DNA from: DATKFM01 sp963851215
GTDB taxonomy: Bacteria > Pseudomonadota > Alphaproteobacteria > Dongiales > Dongiaceae
Reading direction: 5' to 3'
Assembly: GCA_963851215.1 (NCBI GenBank)
Contig: CAWKOG010000019.1
Location: 62,001-126,000 of the forward strand
DNA length: 64,000 nucleotides
The position numbers and the translations under genes are program-made. The notes under the pieces are model-generated. The model ran no database searches, was not told the DNA's origin, and saw only the letters and a program-made list of their open reading frames with translations. This document shows, piece after piece, positions 18,353 through 27,968 of this stretch (positions are counted from its first letter, which is position 1; the number at the start of each line of letters is the position of its first letter).

Positions 18353-20854
18353 ATGCACGAAATCGCTCTCACCGTCCTCGGATTTTCCGGCCTCCTCGCC
18401 ATTGTCAGCTTTCTGCCCGCCCTCGCGCGGCGGCTGAGGCTGCCATTCTCCGTTCTGCTGGCCGTGACCGGCTGCGCGCTCGGCATCGTTGTCGCCGGCG
18501 TCAGCAACGTGGAGCCCACGGGCATGGCGGGCGATTTCATCGCCGCCCTCAGGGGCATCAAGCTGTCGCCCGGCCTGTTCATCTTCATCTTCCTGCCGAC
18601 CTTGCTGTTCGAAGCCGCGCTGGTGATCGACGTGCGGCGGCTGATCGACGATCTCGCGCCCATTCTGCTGCTGGCGGTGGTGGCGGTGATTGTCACCACA
18701 CTATTTGTCGGATTCATGCTGGCGCCGGTCAGCGGCGTCGGGCTGATCGCCTGCCTGCTGCTGGGTTCCGTCGTCGCCACCACCGATCCGGTGGCAGTGG
18801 TCGGCATCTTCCGCGATATCGGCGCGCCGCGGCGGCTGTCGGTGCTGGTCGAAGGCGAAAGCCTGTTCAACGACGCCGCCGCCCTCGCGCTGTTCGCGCT
18901 GCTGCTGGCCATGCTGACAGGCGAACGCGAGGCCGACGTTCTCGGTACCAGCATCGCGTTTCTGAAGAATTTTCTCGGCGGCGCGGCGTTGGGCTTTGTC
19001 ATGGCGCGCGTCGCCTGCGAGCTGGTCGGGCTGCTGCGGGGCCTGCGCTTCGCCGAGATTACCCTGACCGTTTCGCTGGCCTACTTTGTGTTCGTGGTCG
19101 GCGAGCATTATCTCCATGTCTCCGGCGTCGTGGCGGTGGTGACCGCCGGGCTGGTCATGGGCGCCTATGGCCGGGTGCGCGTGACGCCCACCACCTGGGA
19201 TCACCTGGTGGCAACCTGGGAGCAGCTCGGTTTCTGGGCCAGTTCGCTGATCTTCATCCTAGCCGCCATGCTGGCGCCGCGCCTGCTGGCGGATATCACG
19301 CTGCACGATGTCGGGCTGCTGGTCCTTGTCATCGTCGGCACCTTGCTGGCGCGCACGGTCGTCATCTTCGGCATGCTGCCGTTGCTGACCATGGCCAAGC
19401 TGGCCGAGCAGGTCAGCCTTCCCTACAGCACGGTCATGCTGTGGGGCGGGTTGCGCGGCGCCATCTCCCTGGCACTGGCTCTGGCGATCAACGAAGCGAC
19501 GAATCTGCCCGCCGATGTCAGGCATTTCGTCGGCGTGCTGACCACCGGCCTCGTGCTGTTCACGATTTTCGTCAACGGCACCACCTTGCGGCCGCTGCTG
19601 AGGCTGCTCGGCCTCGACAAATTGACGCCGGTGGAGAGGGTGCTGCGCGACCGCGCCCTGCTGGTGTCGCTGACGGCGATCAAGGAGGGCATCGACAGTG
19701 CGGCGGCCAGCGATGGGTTGAGCGAGCCGGCGACGGCGGTGCTCGATGATGAGTACAAGCTGCGGATCGAACGGGCGCAGGAGCGCCTGCGCACCGAAGC
19801 CGACCTTACCCCGGCGCAGTTGCTGGACATCGGCTGCATCGCCCTGGCACAGCGGGAGCAACGCCTGCTGATGAAGCGATTCAAGGCCCGCACGATCTCC
19901 CGCCATATTATCCAGCGCCTGCTGGCGCGAACCGGATGGCTGATTGACGGCGCCAAGATCGGCGGCGCCGCCGGTTACGAAACAGCGACGCGTCACGCCC
20001 TGCGATACACGCGGTCGCTGCGCGCCGCGGCGTGGCTGCAGCAGCGCACCGGCCACAGCCGGTTGCTGGCCTATGCCTTGTCGCGCCGTTTCGAAGCCTT
20101 GCTCATTTCCAACATGGTGGTGCGGCAGCTGGTCGTCTTTACCCGGCGCCAGTTGACTCCGCTCCTCGGCGCCGACACCGGCAAGAAACTCTCGGAGATC
20201 ATCGAGCAACGGCTCGACCGTATCGAGCAGGCGCTGGAGGCGATGAAGCTGCAATATCCCGACTACGCCCAGGCGCTGGAACGGCGCTATCTCGAGCGCG
20301 TGGCGGCGCAGCTCGAGGCCGATGAATTCGATTCCATGCTGTCCCAATCCCTGATCAGCGGCGAAGTGCATACCGACCTGCGGCGGCGCATCGGCGAGCG
20401 CTGGCGCGGCATCGACCTCAGTCCGCCGCTTGATGTCCAGCTTCAGAGCGATCAGCTGATCGGCCGGGTGCCGCTGTTCGCCCAGTTCGATGCCCAGCGC
20501 CGTGCCGAGCTGGCCCGGCTGCTGCGGCCGCGCTTCGTCGTGCCGGGTACCCGCATCGTCGCCAAGGACGAGCGCGGCGACGCCATGTATTTCATCGCCT
20601 CCGGCGCCGTCGAGGTGATGGTGCGGCCGGAACCGGCGCGGTTGGGCAGCGGCGACTTCTTCGGCGAGATCGCGCTGCTGCACAATATGCCGCGCATGGC
20701 CGACGTGACCGCCATCGGCTATTGCCATCTGCTGGTGCTGCTGGCCCGCGATTTCAACCAGATCGTCGACAGCGACCCCAAGTTGCGGGCCGCCATCGAC
20801 GAGGCCGCGCGGCACCGTCTTGGCGTCGCCGCCAGCGCCGCACAGCCGGTGTGA
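18353..20854 (+). CDS. CPA1 Na+/H+ antiporter with C-terminal cyclic-nucleotide-binding domain
   Basis: An 833-residue protein. Residues ~1-420 are a 12-helix CPA1 exchanger with LPTLLFEAALVID, VVATTDPVAVV and the ion-site motif EGESLFNDAAAL. A long helical cytoplasmic linker (~430-690) follows. The last ~135 residues are a cNMP-binding domain with the phosphate-binding cassette SGDFFGEIALLHNMPRMAD, where the phosphate-binding Arg is present. It exchanges protons for sodium or another cation across the inner membrane and is probably gated by a cyclic nucleotide. The CHASE2 cyclase encoded 3 kb upstream is an attractive source of the ligand (inference). Confidence 0.88.
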   Translation: MHEIALTVLGFSGLLAIVSFLPALARRLRLPFSVLLAVTGCALGIVVAGVSNVEPTGMAGDFIAALRGIKLSPGLFIFIFLPTLLFEAALVIDVRRLIDDLAPILLLAVVAVIVTTLFVGFMLAPVSGVGLIACLLLGSVVATTDPVAVVGIFRDIGAPRRLSVLVEGESLFNDAAALALFALLLAMLTGEREADVLGTSIAFLKNFLGGAALGFVMARVACELVGLLRGLRFAEITLTVSLAYFVFVVGEHYLHVSGVVAVVTAGLVMGAYGRVRVTPTTWDHLVATWEQLGFWASSLIFILAAMLAPRLLADITLHDVGLLVLVIVGTLLARTVVIFGMLPLLTMAKLAEQVSLPYSTVMLWGGLRGAISLALALAINEATNLPADVRHFVGVLTTGLVLFTIFVNGTTLRPLLRLLGLDKLTPVERVLRDRALLVSLTAIKEGIDSAAASDGLSEPATAVLDDEYKLRIERAQERLRTEADLTPAQLLDIGCIALAQREQRLLMKRFKARTISRHIIQRLLARTGWLIDGAKIGGAAGYETATRHALRYTRSLRAAAWLQQRTGHSRLLAYALSRRFEALLISNMVVRQLVVFTRRQLTPLLGADTGKKLSEIIEQRLDRIEQALEAMKLQYPDYAQALERRYLERVAAQLEADEFDSMLSQSLISGEVHTDLRRRIGERWRGIDLSPPLDVQLQSDQLIGRVPLFAQFDAQRRAELARLLRPRFVVPGTRIVAKDERGDAMYFIASGAVEVMVRPEPARLGSGDFFGEIALLHNMPRMADVTAIGYCHLLVLLARDFNQIVDSDPKLRAAIDEAARHRLGVAASAAQPV

Positions 20855-20873
20855 CCGGATCTGACAGGCCGGC

Positions 20874-21794
20874 ATGGCGCCCTCCTCCGATATCGCCCCT
20901 GCGTTGGCGCCGGCTGCTGCCGCGCATATGCCGTTGCGCGGCATTCTGCTCATGCTGCTTGCCGTGTTCCTGTTCGTGATCATGGATGCCACGGGCAAGG
21001 CGCTGACGGCGGACTACAATATCTGGCAGATCAGCTGGGCTCGCTATCTGTTCCATCTGGCGATCCTGCCGTTGTTCTTCCGACGGCAGTCGGTCACGAC
21101 CGTTCTGCGCACATCGCGGCTGAAACTGCAGCTGCTGCGCTCGGCTTTGATGCTGGGCTCGACGGTGTTCTTCTTCGCGGCGGTGAGTTACATCCCCTTG
21201 GCCGAGGCGACGGCCATCGGCTTCGTCTCGCCGCTGCTGGTGGCGGCGTTCTCCGTGCCTTTGCTGGGGGAGAAGGTAGGTCCGCGCCGATGGGCCGCCG
21301 TCATCGTCGGCTTTCTCGCGGTCATGCTGATCATCCGGCCGGGATTCGGCATGATCCATTGGGCCTATCTGCTGCCGCTGGGCAGCGCGGTCTGTTTTGC
21401 GCTGTATCAGATCACGACCCGGATTCTGAGCCGGTACGACTCCTCGGTGACGACGCTCGCCCACTCGGTTTCCGTCGGCTTGCTGGTCACGACCGTCGTC
21501 GTGCTCATTCCCGGTCAATGGCGCAATCCCGATCTGCAGGGCTGGATGCTGATGATCCTGGTCGGCGCGGTCGGCGGCATCGCCCACTACATCCTGATCC
21601 GGGCGCTGACGCTGGCCCCCGCGGCGTTGCTGGCGCCGTTCGTCTATCTCCAGCTCGTCTGGGCGGCGATTGTCGGCTTTGTCTGGTTCGGCGACGTCCC
21701 GGGATGGTCGACGCTGGGGGGAACGGCGGTGCTGGCCGCCAGCGGCCTCTATGTCATGTACCGGGAACGCAAGGCGGCGCAGGCAGAGAGCTAG
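20874..21794 (+). CDS. EamA/DMT-family transporter
   Basis: A 306-residue inner-membrane protein with about ten transmembrane helices arranged as two EamA repeats. The first opens GILLMLLAVFLFVIMDATGKAL and has LAEATAIGFVSPLLVAAFSV; the second ends APFVYLQLVWAAIVGFVWFGD and VLAASGLYVMYRERKA. This family exports amino acids or metabolites; the substrate cannot be told. It starts 19 bp after the antiporter stop, so the two may be co-transcribed. Confidence 0.85.
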   Translation: MAPSSDIAPALAPAAAAHMPLRGILLMLLAVFLFVIMDATGKALTADYNIWQISWARYLFHLAILPLFFRRQSVTTVLRTSRLKLQLLRSALMLGSTVFFFAAVSYIPLAEATAIGFVSPLLVAAFSVPLLGEKVGPRRWAAVIVGFLAVMLIIRPGFGMIHWAYLLPLGSAVCFALYQITTRILSRYDSSVTTLAHSVSVGLLVTTVVVLIPGQWRNPDLQGWMLMILVGAVGGIAHYILIRALTLAPAALLAPFVYLQLVWAAIVGFVWFGDVPGWSTLGGTAVLAASGLYVMYRERKAAQAES

Positions 21795-21860
21795 AAAGGA
21801 AACGGCGGGGCCCGCGAAAGCCCCGCCGCGTAGACTTGATAGGCTTGCGTCAAATCCAGC

Positions 21861-23571
21861 TCAGCCGACGATCCATTTTGCGATCAGGACCACGGCCAAG
21901 CCAGCAATCAAAACGACATAGGGCAATATGCCGGCCTTTCGTTCGCCCAGGCCCTGCCCCTCCTTAAGCCCCAGATCCTCCATCATCTGCGGCGGGAACT
22001 TGCCGCCGTCCTGCACATAATGCCGGTACCAGAAGACCGGAATGATCAGCGCCGCTGCGAGCAGGCCGCCCCACAGGGGATCGATGCCCTTCTCCGGATC
22101 CAGATCCCATACCGCCGCCCCTGCTCCCATCAGGAACGCGTTCAGGAAGGCGAAGATGGCGCCGAGGGCGAGGATGAAGGTCGGCGCCCGATAGGGACGC
22201 CGCACATGGCCGGAATCCATGCGATGGATCCATCCGGAATGCAGGTTGAGGAAGTTGAAGATGATGTACCCGCAGTTTGAGAGGGCGAGGATGATGATAG
22301 TAGCTGCCCGCATCCGACGCCGCGAAGGTCAGCAGGATCAGATTGAAGCAGAGATCGGTCCACATGGCGCGGGTGGGCGCGCCATGGCTGTTCACATGGC
22401 TGAGATAGCGCGGCAGCCAACCGTCGACCGAGCCCTGATACAGGGTCCGTGAGGATCCCGCCATCGCCGTCATGATGGCCAGCAGCAACGCCAGGATCAT
22501 GAGGATGACGAGGATGCCCTCGAGTGCAGGACCGCCGCCGACCATATGCGCCATGGCGGCGGCAACGCCGGTGCCCGCGACGACAGCCGGGTCCGTCATG
22601 CCGGCAACGCCGAGCACGCCCTGGAACGTGAAGGGAACCAGGATATAGATCAGGATGCACAGCAGGCCGGAATAGAAGATCGCCTTGAATGTATCCGTCG
22701 CCGGATTCTTGAATTCCCGGGTGTAGCAGATGGACGTCTCGAAGGCGTAAGTCGACCAGGCGGCGATGAACAGGCCGCCGAACACCAAGGTCCAGCCCTC
22801 AAGATTCCATGCGCCTGTTATCGGCACCATTGGCGAGAAGTTCGCCGCGACCACCTTGCCTTGCAGCAACGGCACGATGCCGAAAATGAGCATGGTGATA
22901 ACGATCACCAGACCGATGATCATCTGCGTTCTCGCCGTGTTGAGAATGCCGCGATGCTGGATCGCGAACACGATCAACATGAGAACAGCGCCGATGAAGA
23001 ACGGCGTGCCGATCGAGAATGTCGTGAACCCCTCGATCTCGAAGCTGAACAGGGTCCAGGTCTGCATTGTCGGCGTCAGCGCCCCGATCGCCGCGGCGGC
23101 CGCATCTTCCGGTGTCATGCCGGCGATGGCGGCGCTGTTCGCAGGATTGGCAAGCCAATCGACGACCGCCGGCGAGTCGGCTCCGGGAATGGGTGCAATG
23201 CCGTTGAGAATATAGCCGGCCGCGATCGCACAGCCGAGCGACAGCACGGGAGTCCAGGCCAGCCAGTTGCACCACACCGAAAGCGGGGCGATGAACTTGC
23301 CGTATTTGATCCAGGCGGCCGCGCCATAGACGGAAGCGCCGCCCGACTTGTTCGGAAACAGGCCGGCGATCTCCGCATAGGTGAAGGACTGCACGAAGCC
23401 CAGGAACATCGAAACGGCCCAGATGGCGAAAGCAGCCGTGCCGCCGATGCCGCCGATGCCGCCGATGGAGAAGAGAACCAGCGCCGGAACGCCGCTGGCG
23501 ACCCAGAAGGCGCCCTTCCAATCGATCGTTCGGTGCAGCTGCTGGTCCGATCCGGTCACTATTGTTGACAT
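21861..23571 (-). CDS. APC-family amino acid permease (one frameshift)
   Basis: Twelve-helix amino acid/polyamine permease. ATG 23571 (MSTIVTGSDQQLHRT) is preceded by GGGAG; the frame is open upstream to 23766 without homology. The N-terminal half has GGIGGTAAFAIWAVSMFLGF and QSFTYAEIAGLFPNKSGGAS, the helix-1/helix-2 motif of APC permeases. A one-base insertion near 22310 moves the last ~150 residues to another frame, after FAASDAGSYY. They continue as IILALSNCGYIIFNF and RRPYRAPTFILALG. The substrate is unknown. It lies downstream of the ammonium-transporter operon, beyond that operon's terminator. Confidence 0.85.
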
Positions 23572-23961
23572 CTTATGCTCCCTGTTTGACCGACAAGTTA
23601 GACGCCGCCCGTCCGCGATTCGCGCGTGGCGGCAGAATCTGAATGCATTGCAATCGTGAAACGGGGAGTTGAGATCAGCCTTGCGGCACGACACAGGAGA
23701 ACTGCGCGTCCGGCAGGCAACGTCCCGATGTGACTTGGCCGCAAGAATCGCCCGGCGGCTCCCCATGACCTGACTGTACCCCTGTTACTTTCGGCCCCCG
23801 CCCTGGGTCCGTTCTTGTTCTTTGTAGCTTTGAATGGCGGCACGCCATTTATACGCCGCCCGGGCCTGTCCGATCAATCCGCCGGAAAGCACCAAGCAAT
23901 ATGGTGTGCACCAAGGTTACCGGTAGAGAATTGGTCAAGGCACACTGCGTCGGCGTTCCGC
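23572..23961. other. Noncoding region upstream of the APC permease
   Basis: About 390 bp without a supportable gene. Short open frames in both strands lack ribosome-binding sites and homology. It should hold the promoter for the minus-strand permease at 23571; I could not pick a convincing -35/-10 pair. Confidence 0.4.
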
Positions 23962-24000
23962 CAAAAGAAAACGGGCGCCGGAAATCAATCCGGCGCCCGC
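23962..24000 (-). terminator. Rho-independent terminator after the ammonium-transport genes
   Basis: Read on the minus strand, a perfect GGGCGCCGG / CCGGCGCCC stem with a short AT-rich loop is followed by TTTTCTTTT. It lies about 22 bp beyond the stop of the small membrane protein gene. Confidence 0.85.
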
Positions 24001-24022
24001 TACATACGAAACTATCGCTGCG

Positions 24023-24259
24023 TTAGAACCGTTCGATGACGCGTTCGGTTTCGACGGCCTTCTGCAGATTTCCCGCCTGCCGCAACTTGGCGGCAGCCTC
24101 GTCGTGCATCTGATTCTCCATGCGGATCTGCCAGACGTGCCAGCCTATCCAGAAGATCACCGCAAGGATGACCATCAACATTTCAGACCCAACGAACGGG
24201 TAGATGGGGCCGAGCAGCGTCAGGTCGCCATCCCAGTTTGCAAAGTTTCCTGTGCTCAT
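24023..24259 (-). CDS. Small membrane protein co-encoded with the ammonium transporter
   Basis: A 78-residue protein (MSTGNFANWDGDLTLLGP...). One hydrophobic helix at about residues 27-46 (MLMVILAVIFWIGWHVWQI) is followed by a charged, probably coiled cytoplasmic tail. ATG 24259 has a GGAGAGAA ribosome-binding site. It starts 21 bp after the transporter stop and is followed directly by the operon terminator, so it belongs to the same transcript. I do not recognise the family. A single-span accessory subunit or regulator of the Amt protein is the natural hypothesis. Confidence 0.7.
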   Translation of the reverse strand: MSTGNFANWDGDLTLLGPIYPFVGSEMLMVILAVIFWIGWHVWQIRMENQMHDEAAAKLRQAGNLQKAVETERVIERF

Positions 24260-24280
24260 GATTTCTCTCCGATTCGCGAG

Positions 24281-25699
24281 TTATTCAGCCGCGCCGGGCG
24301 AACGTGCCGCCGCGATTGATACTTCGATGATCTCCTTGTCCTCCTGCATGACGATCGACTGCGTATCGTAGTCGAGGCCGGCAAGCTCAACTTCCCGCGG
24401 TACCCGCAGCAAATTGGCCTTCTTCAGGATCCAGGACAGGATGTATCCGGGAATGAAGCCGAGGACGAAGAACATGATGACGGCGCCGACAAACTGACCC
24501 CATGGCGTGATCACCGCCCAGGGGGTTTCATGGCCTAGCAAAGCATCGGGCGAGGATGGGTAGCCCCACAGGACAAACCCGGCAATGAACACGCCGAGGA
24601 AACCCGTGTAGCCGTGTACCGCAACTGCGCCGACCGCATCGTCGAGTTTGAAGCGCCGTTCCACCCAGTAGTGCAGCTTGTAGATGATCACCACGATGAT
24701 AGCCGCGATGATCAACGCTTGAACCGGGTGGTAGAGATCGTTGCCGGCCGAAGTGCCGATGACGCCGGCGAGGCCGCCGGAGAAGGTCCAGAACGGATCT
24801 CCCTTCGAGACGATGTAGGCGGCCATCAACCCGCCGCACAGTGCCATGATGAAGTTGAAGGTTATGGCGGAGAGCGTCGTCGGCTGCAGATAGATGTTGG
24901 TCGCCGAGTAGAACACGCCATCGCCCGCCTGTACGTCGAAGATAGGAATGTTGCAGGCGGCGTAGAACCCCCAGAAGCCGGTGTAGATCAGGAACAGGCC
25001 GATGCAGACCAGCCAGGGATTCTGCGGCGGGATGTTGCGCGGCGTTCCGTCGGGCCGGAACTTGCCGATGCGCGGACCGAGATTGATCAGCACCGCAAGG
25101 CATGTGCCGCCGGCGATGGCATGCACCACGCCGGACGCATAGGCATCGTGGTAGCCGAGATACTTCACCATCCAGCCGGCATAGTGCCAGCCCCAGGCAG
25201 CATCGATGATCCAGGTGCAGGAGCCGAGCATCACGGCGATCAGCCAGAAGGCGCCTGATTTCACCCGCTCGATGATGGAGCCAGAGACGATCGACGCCGT
25301 AGTCCAGGAGAACAAGAGGAACGCCGCCCAGAACACGCCGTTCAACCGTGCCCAGAGGGCGGTGTCGGTTGCGGTCAGATCCGAACTGGCCGGTGCGCCG
25401 CCCATATGCGCGCCCATCAGCTCACTCCAAGGTGTTGCAAAGGACGCTGTCGCCAGATCTCCGAACGGCCAGCCGTTGATCATGGAGGAGTAGAACCACC
25501 AGCCGAAGAGATAGAAGGTGACGCCCACGACCGGTATGACCATGGCGTTCTTCATCAGCGTGGTCATGTGGTTCTTGCGCCTGCTGACGCCGACTTCGTA
25601 GGTGCAGAAGCCGACATGAATCAGGAACATGATGACGACGGTTATCCAGTAGTAGAACTCGGTGAAGATGATGTTGATTGAATTCGGTAAGTCTGCCAT
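24281..25699 (-). CDS. amt: Ammonium transporter (Amt family)
   Basis: A 472-residue inner-membrane channel for NH4+/NH3 with about eleven helices. The twin-His pore pair is visible in ASGVVHAIAGG and in VGAVAVHGYTGFLG. The N-terminal GVSRRKNHMTTLMKN matches the Amt motif after helix 1, and SWTTASIVSGSIIERVK matches the helix-3 region. It is more distant from E. coli AmtB than typical GlnK-linked copies, and no glnK gene is next to it; the small membrane protein gene follows instead. The C-terminal tail is longer and acidic. Confidence 0.9.
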   Translation of the reverse strand: MADLPNSINIIFTEFYYWITVVIMFLIHVGFCTYEVGVSRRKNHMTTLMKNAMVIPVVGVTFYLFGWWFYSSMINGWPFGDLATASFATPWSELMGAHMGGAPASSDLTATDTALWARLNGVFWAAFLLFSWTTASIVSGSIIERVKSGAFWLIAVMLGSCTWIIDAAWGWHYAGWMVKYLGYHDAYASGVVHAIAGGTCLAVLINLGPRIGKFRPDGTPRNIPPQNPWLVCIGLFLIYTGFWGFYAACNIPIFDVQAGDGVFYSATNIYLQPTTLSAITFNFIMALCGGLMAAYIVSKGDPFWTFSGGLAGVIGTSAGNDLYHPVQALIIAAIIVVIIYKLHYWVERRFKLDDAVGAVAVHGYTGFLGVFIAGFVLWGYPSSPDALLGHETPWAVITPWGQFVGAVIMFFVLGFIPGYILSWILKKANLLRVPREVELAGLDYDTQSIVMQEDKEIIEVSIAAARSPGAAE

Positions 25700-26063
25700 A
25701 GCCTTCCCCGCTTATTGTTTGATTGTCCACCGCCCGGCCCGCGGACTTATGTTTCCTGCCGGACGCTCCCACTTATCCGTCCCGGCGGGACGGAGCCGTG
25801 ACCAAGCACCCCGCGGCCAGCCGATTCCGGCCCGGGACGCCCATTATTCCCATGTATCAACTTTGTTTCCCCATCATTGAACTCAGGATAGGCGCAGGCC
25901 GTTTTCGCCCGCAAGAGCGAAATGCGCCTGCCGGGCCGGTACCGGTTAGCAATTGGGCTGGGAAATACAGGCAATGCGAGCATCGAAGCCGCGTTGGCCT
26001 GGTGACCGCAAGCGCCGGAAATTATTCGATTTTTTACTGCGGCCAGCGCGAGGTGGATCGCCG
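25700..26063. other. Noncoding region upstream of amt
   Basis: About 360 bp between the amt start and the nucleoside hydrolase stop. No credible ORF is present. I looked for a sigma-54 -24/-12 element, expected for nitrogen-regulated amt genes, and saw none that fits. Confidence 0.4.
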
Positions 26064-27007
26064 TTAGAGGCGCGCCAGCCGCTCGGTCAGCAGCGCGTAG
26101 TAGGCATCGGCGTCGATGTCAGTCATGACCGTCGCGTTGGGCGCGCGGTCGGTGACCTTCCACCAGTCGGTCACGGTCATGCCGAGGGTGAGCGGGCTGG
26201 CGGTTTCGATGGCGACATTGACCTTGCGGCCCTTGAACAGGTCGGGCTGCAGCAGGAAGGAGATGACGCAGGGATCGTGCAGCGGCGCGCCGTCGGTGCC
26301 GTATTTCTGCTCGTCATAGCGCTCGAAGAACTCCAGCATCTTGGCCACCGCGGTCGCGACCGGCGTGCCGAGCGCGCGGATGCGGTCGACGCGAGCGCGG
26401 GTGGTCAGCGCCTTGTGGCTGACATCCAGGGGCATGACGGTGATCGGCACGCCGGAGCGGAACACCACATCGGCGGCATGGGGATCGACCAGGATGTTGA
26501 ACTCCGCCGAAGGAGTCGAGTTGCCGCCCTCGAACACCGCGCCGCCCATCATCACGATCTCGCGGATGCGCGGCACGATATCAGGCGCCTTGACCATCGC
26601 CAGCGCCAGATTGGTGTGCGGCCCGAGCAGGCATAGCGTGACGGTGCCGGACTGGCCGGGCGCGCAGCGTGTCGACCAGGAAATCGGACGGCGTGGCCCG
26701 GCGCGGTTTGCATTTTCGGCTCCGGCAGGTCGGGGCCATCCAGGCCGGTGGCGCCATGCACCGCTTCGGCGGTCTGCAGCGGCAGGATCAGCGGCCGCTC
26801 GGCGCCGGCATAGACCTTGATGTCCGGACGGCCGGCCAGCTCGCAGATGCGGCGGGCGTTCTTTTCGGTCAGCGCCAGCGGCACATTGCCGGCGACGGCG
26901 GTGATGCCGATGACCTCCAGCTCCTGCGGGCTGGCCAGCGCCAGCAGGATGGCGACGGCATCGTCCTGGCCGGGATCGGTATCGATGATGATCGGACGCG
27001 CGGTCAT
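26064..27007 (-). CDS. Inosine-uridine-type nucleoside hydrolase (two frameshifts)
   Basis: Hydrolyses the N-glycosidic bond of ribonucleosides. The N-terminal calcium-binding signature IIIDTDPGQDDAVAILLA begins at residue 6. AVAGNVPLALTEKNA and the later IVMMGGAVFEGGNSTPSAEFN are also family hallmarks, as is the C-terminal HDPCVISFLL with its calcium-binding Asp. Two one-base insertions at about 26690 and 26665 break the frame between EPKMQTAPGHAV and QSGTVTLCLLGPHTN. Joining the frames gives DFLVDTLRAGQSG, so the repaired protein looks intact. It is a single gene, with GST behind it in the same orientation. Confidence 0.85.
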
Positions 27008-27128
27008 GGAAAACGGCTCCGGCTAAAGGGTTCGTGGTGACGGGATTTTCTTGGCGACGACCGGCCGCTTTGCCGGGTCGAGCGGCGACAGTGGCGCGAA
27101 TGGCGGCACGGATCAAGCCGGGTTGTAT

Positions 27129-27770
27129 TCAGGCGCCCGGCACACGCAGATCTTCATAGGACACCATGACATGTTGCCGATAGGCCGGCCGTTCCTGCAA
27201 GCGCTTGTACCAGGCCTCCAGGTTCGGCATCGCCGGCCGCGCAATCGGGAGGGTGAAATAGCGGTAGCAGGTGGCGCCGACGGGAATGTCGCCGATGGTG
27301 AGATGGTCGCCGGCAATGAATTTCCGGCCCTGGAGCTGCTTGTCGAGCAGGCCATACAGCGCGCCGAGTTCCACCGCCGCGGCATCGATCGCCGACTGGT
27401 TGCGCTTGTCGGCCGCTGTCCGCACCAGGCCCATGAACGCCACGGACAGCGGCGGCGACAGCGTGGTCTGCTTCCAGTCCATCCACTGATCGGCGCGGGC
27501 GCGCTCGCCCGGATCGGCCGGCCACAGGCTGCCGCTGCCATAACGGGCCGCGAGATAGCGCACGACCGCGCCGGATTCCCAGACGATGGCGCCGCCGTCG
27601 TCGATGACGGGAATGCGCTTGTTCGGATTCATCGCCAGATATTGCGGCGTATCGAGCCCGCCGAACTTGCCGCCGGCATCGATGCGCTCATGGGGGATGC
27701 CCAGCTCGCCCACGGCCCACATGGCCTTCTGCACATTCATCGAATTGGCGCGGCCCCAGATTTTCAGCAT
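27129..27770 (-). CDS. Glutathione S-transferase
   Basis: A 213-residue cytosolic GST. The thioredoxin-like N-terminal half has KIWGRANSMNVQKAMWA, the cis-Pro motif NKRIPVIDDGG and the glutathione gamma-Glu contact WESGAVVRYLA. The all-helical C-terminal half has the N-capping motif LTIGDIPVG. The Ser in RANSMNV is the likely catalytic residue. The substrate is not predictable. Confidence 0.9.
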   Translation of the reverse strand: MLKIWGRANSMNVQKAMWAVGELGIPHERIDAGGKFGGLDTPQYLAMNPNKRIPVIDDGGAIVWESGAVVRYLAARYGSGSLWPADPGERARADQWMDWKQTTLSPPLSVAFMGLVRTAADKRNQSAIDAAAVELGALYGLLDKQLQGRKFIAGDHLTIGDIPVGATCYRYFTLPIARPAMPNLEAWYKRLQERPAYRQHVMVSYEDLRVPGA

Positions 27771-27968
27771 GCGGTCCCTCCGGAATGAGTGGTGATAGCG
27801 GCGTAAGTCGCGCCATTGTCAAACACTGGAGGCCCGGCGCTCAAGCATTTGTATGCCGTATGGTGACCCTGTGACGATCGCACATGCTGGCAAGTCTGCT
27901 CCTCTTAACCGAGTTACAACCAATGTAGCGAAGAGTGCGTCCGTGAGATACCTGACGAGAGAGATTCT

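Noticed and set aside
25700..26063. Sigma-54 promoter before amt
   Set aside because: No sequence fits the GG-N10-GC core with acceptable flanks on the minus strand.
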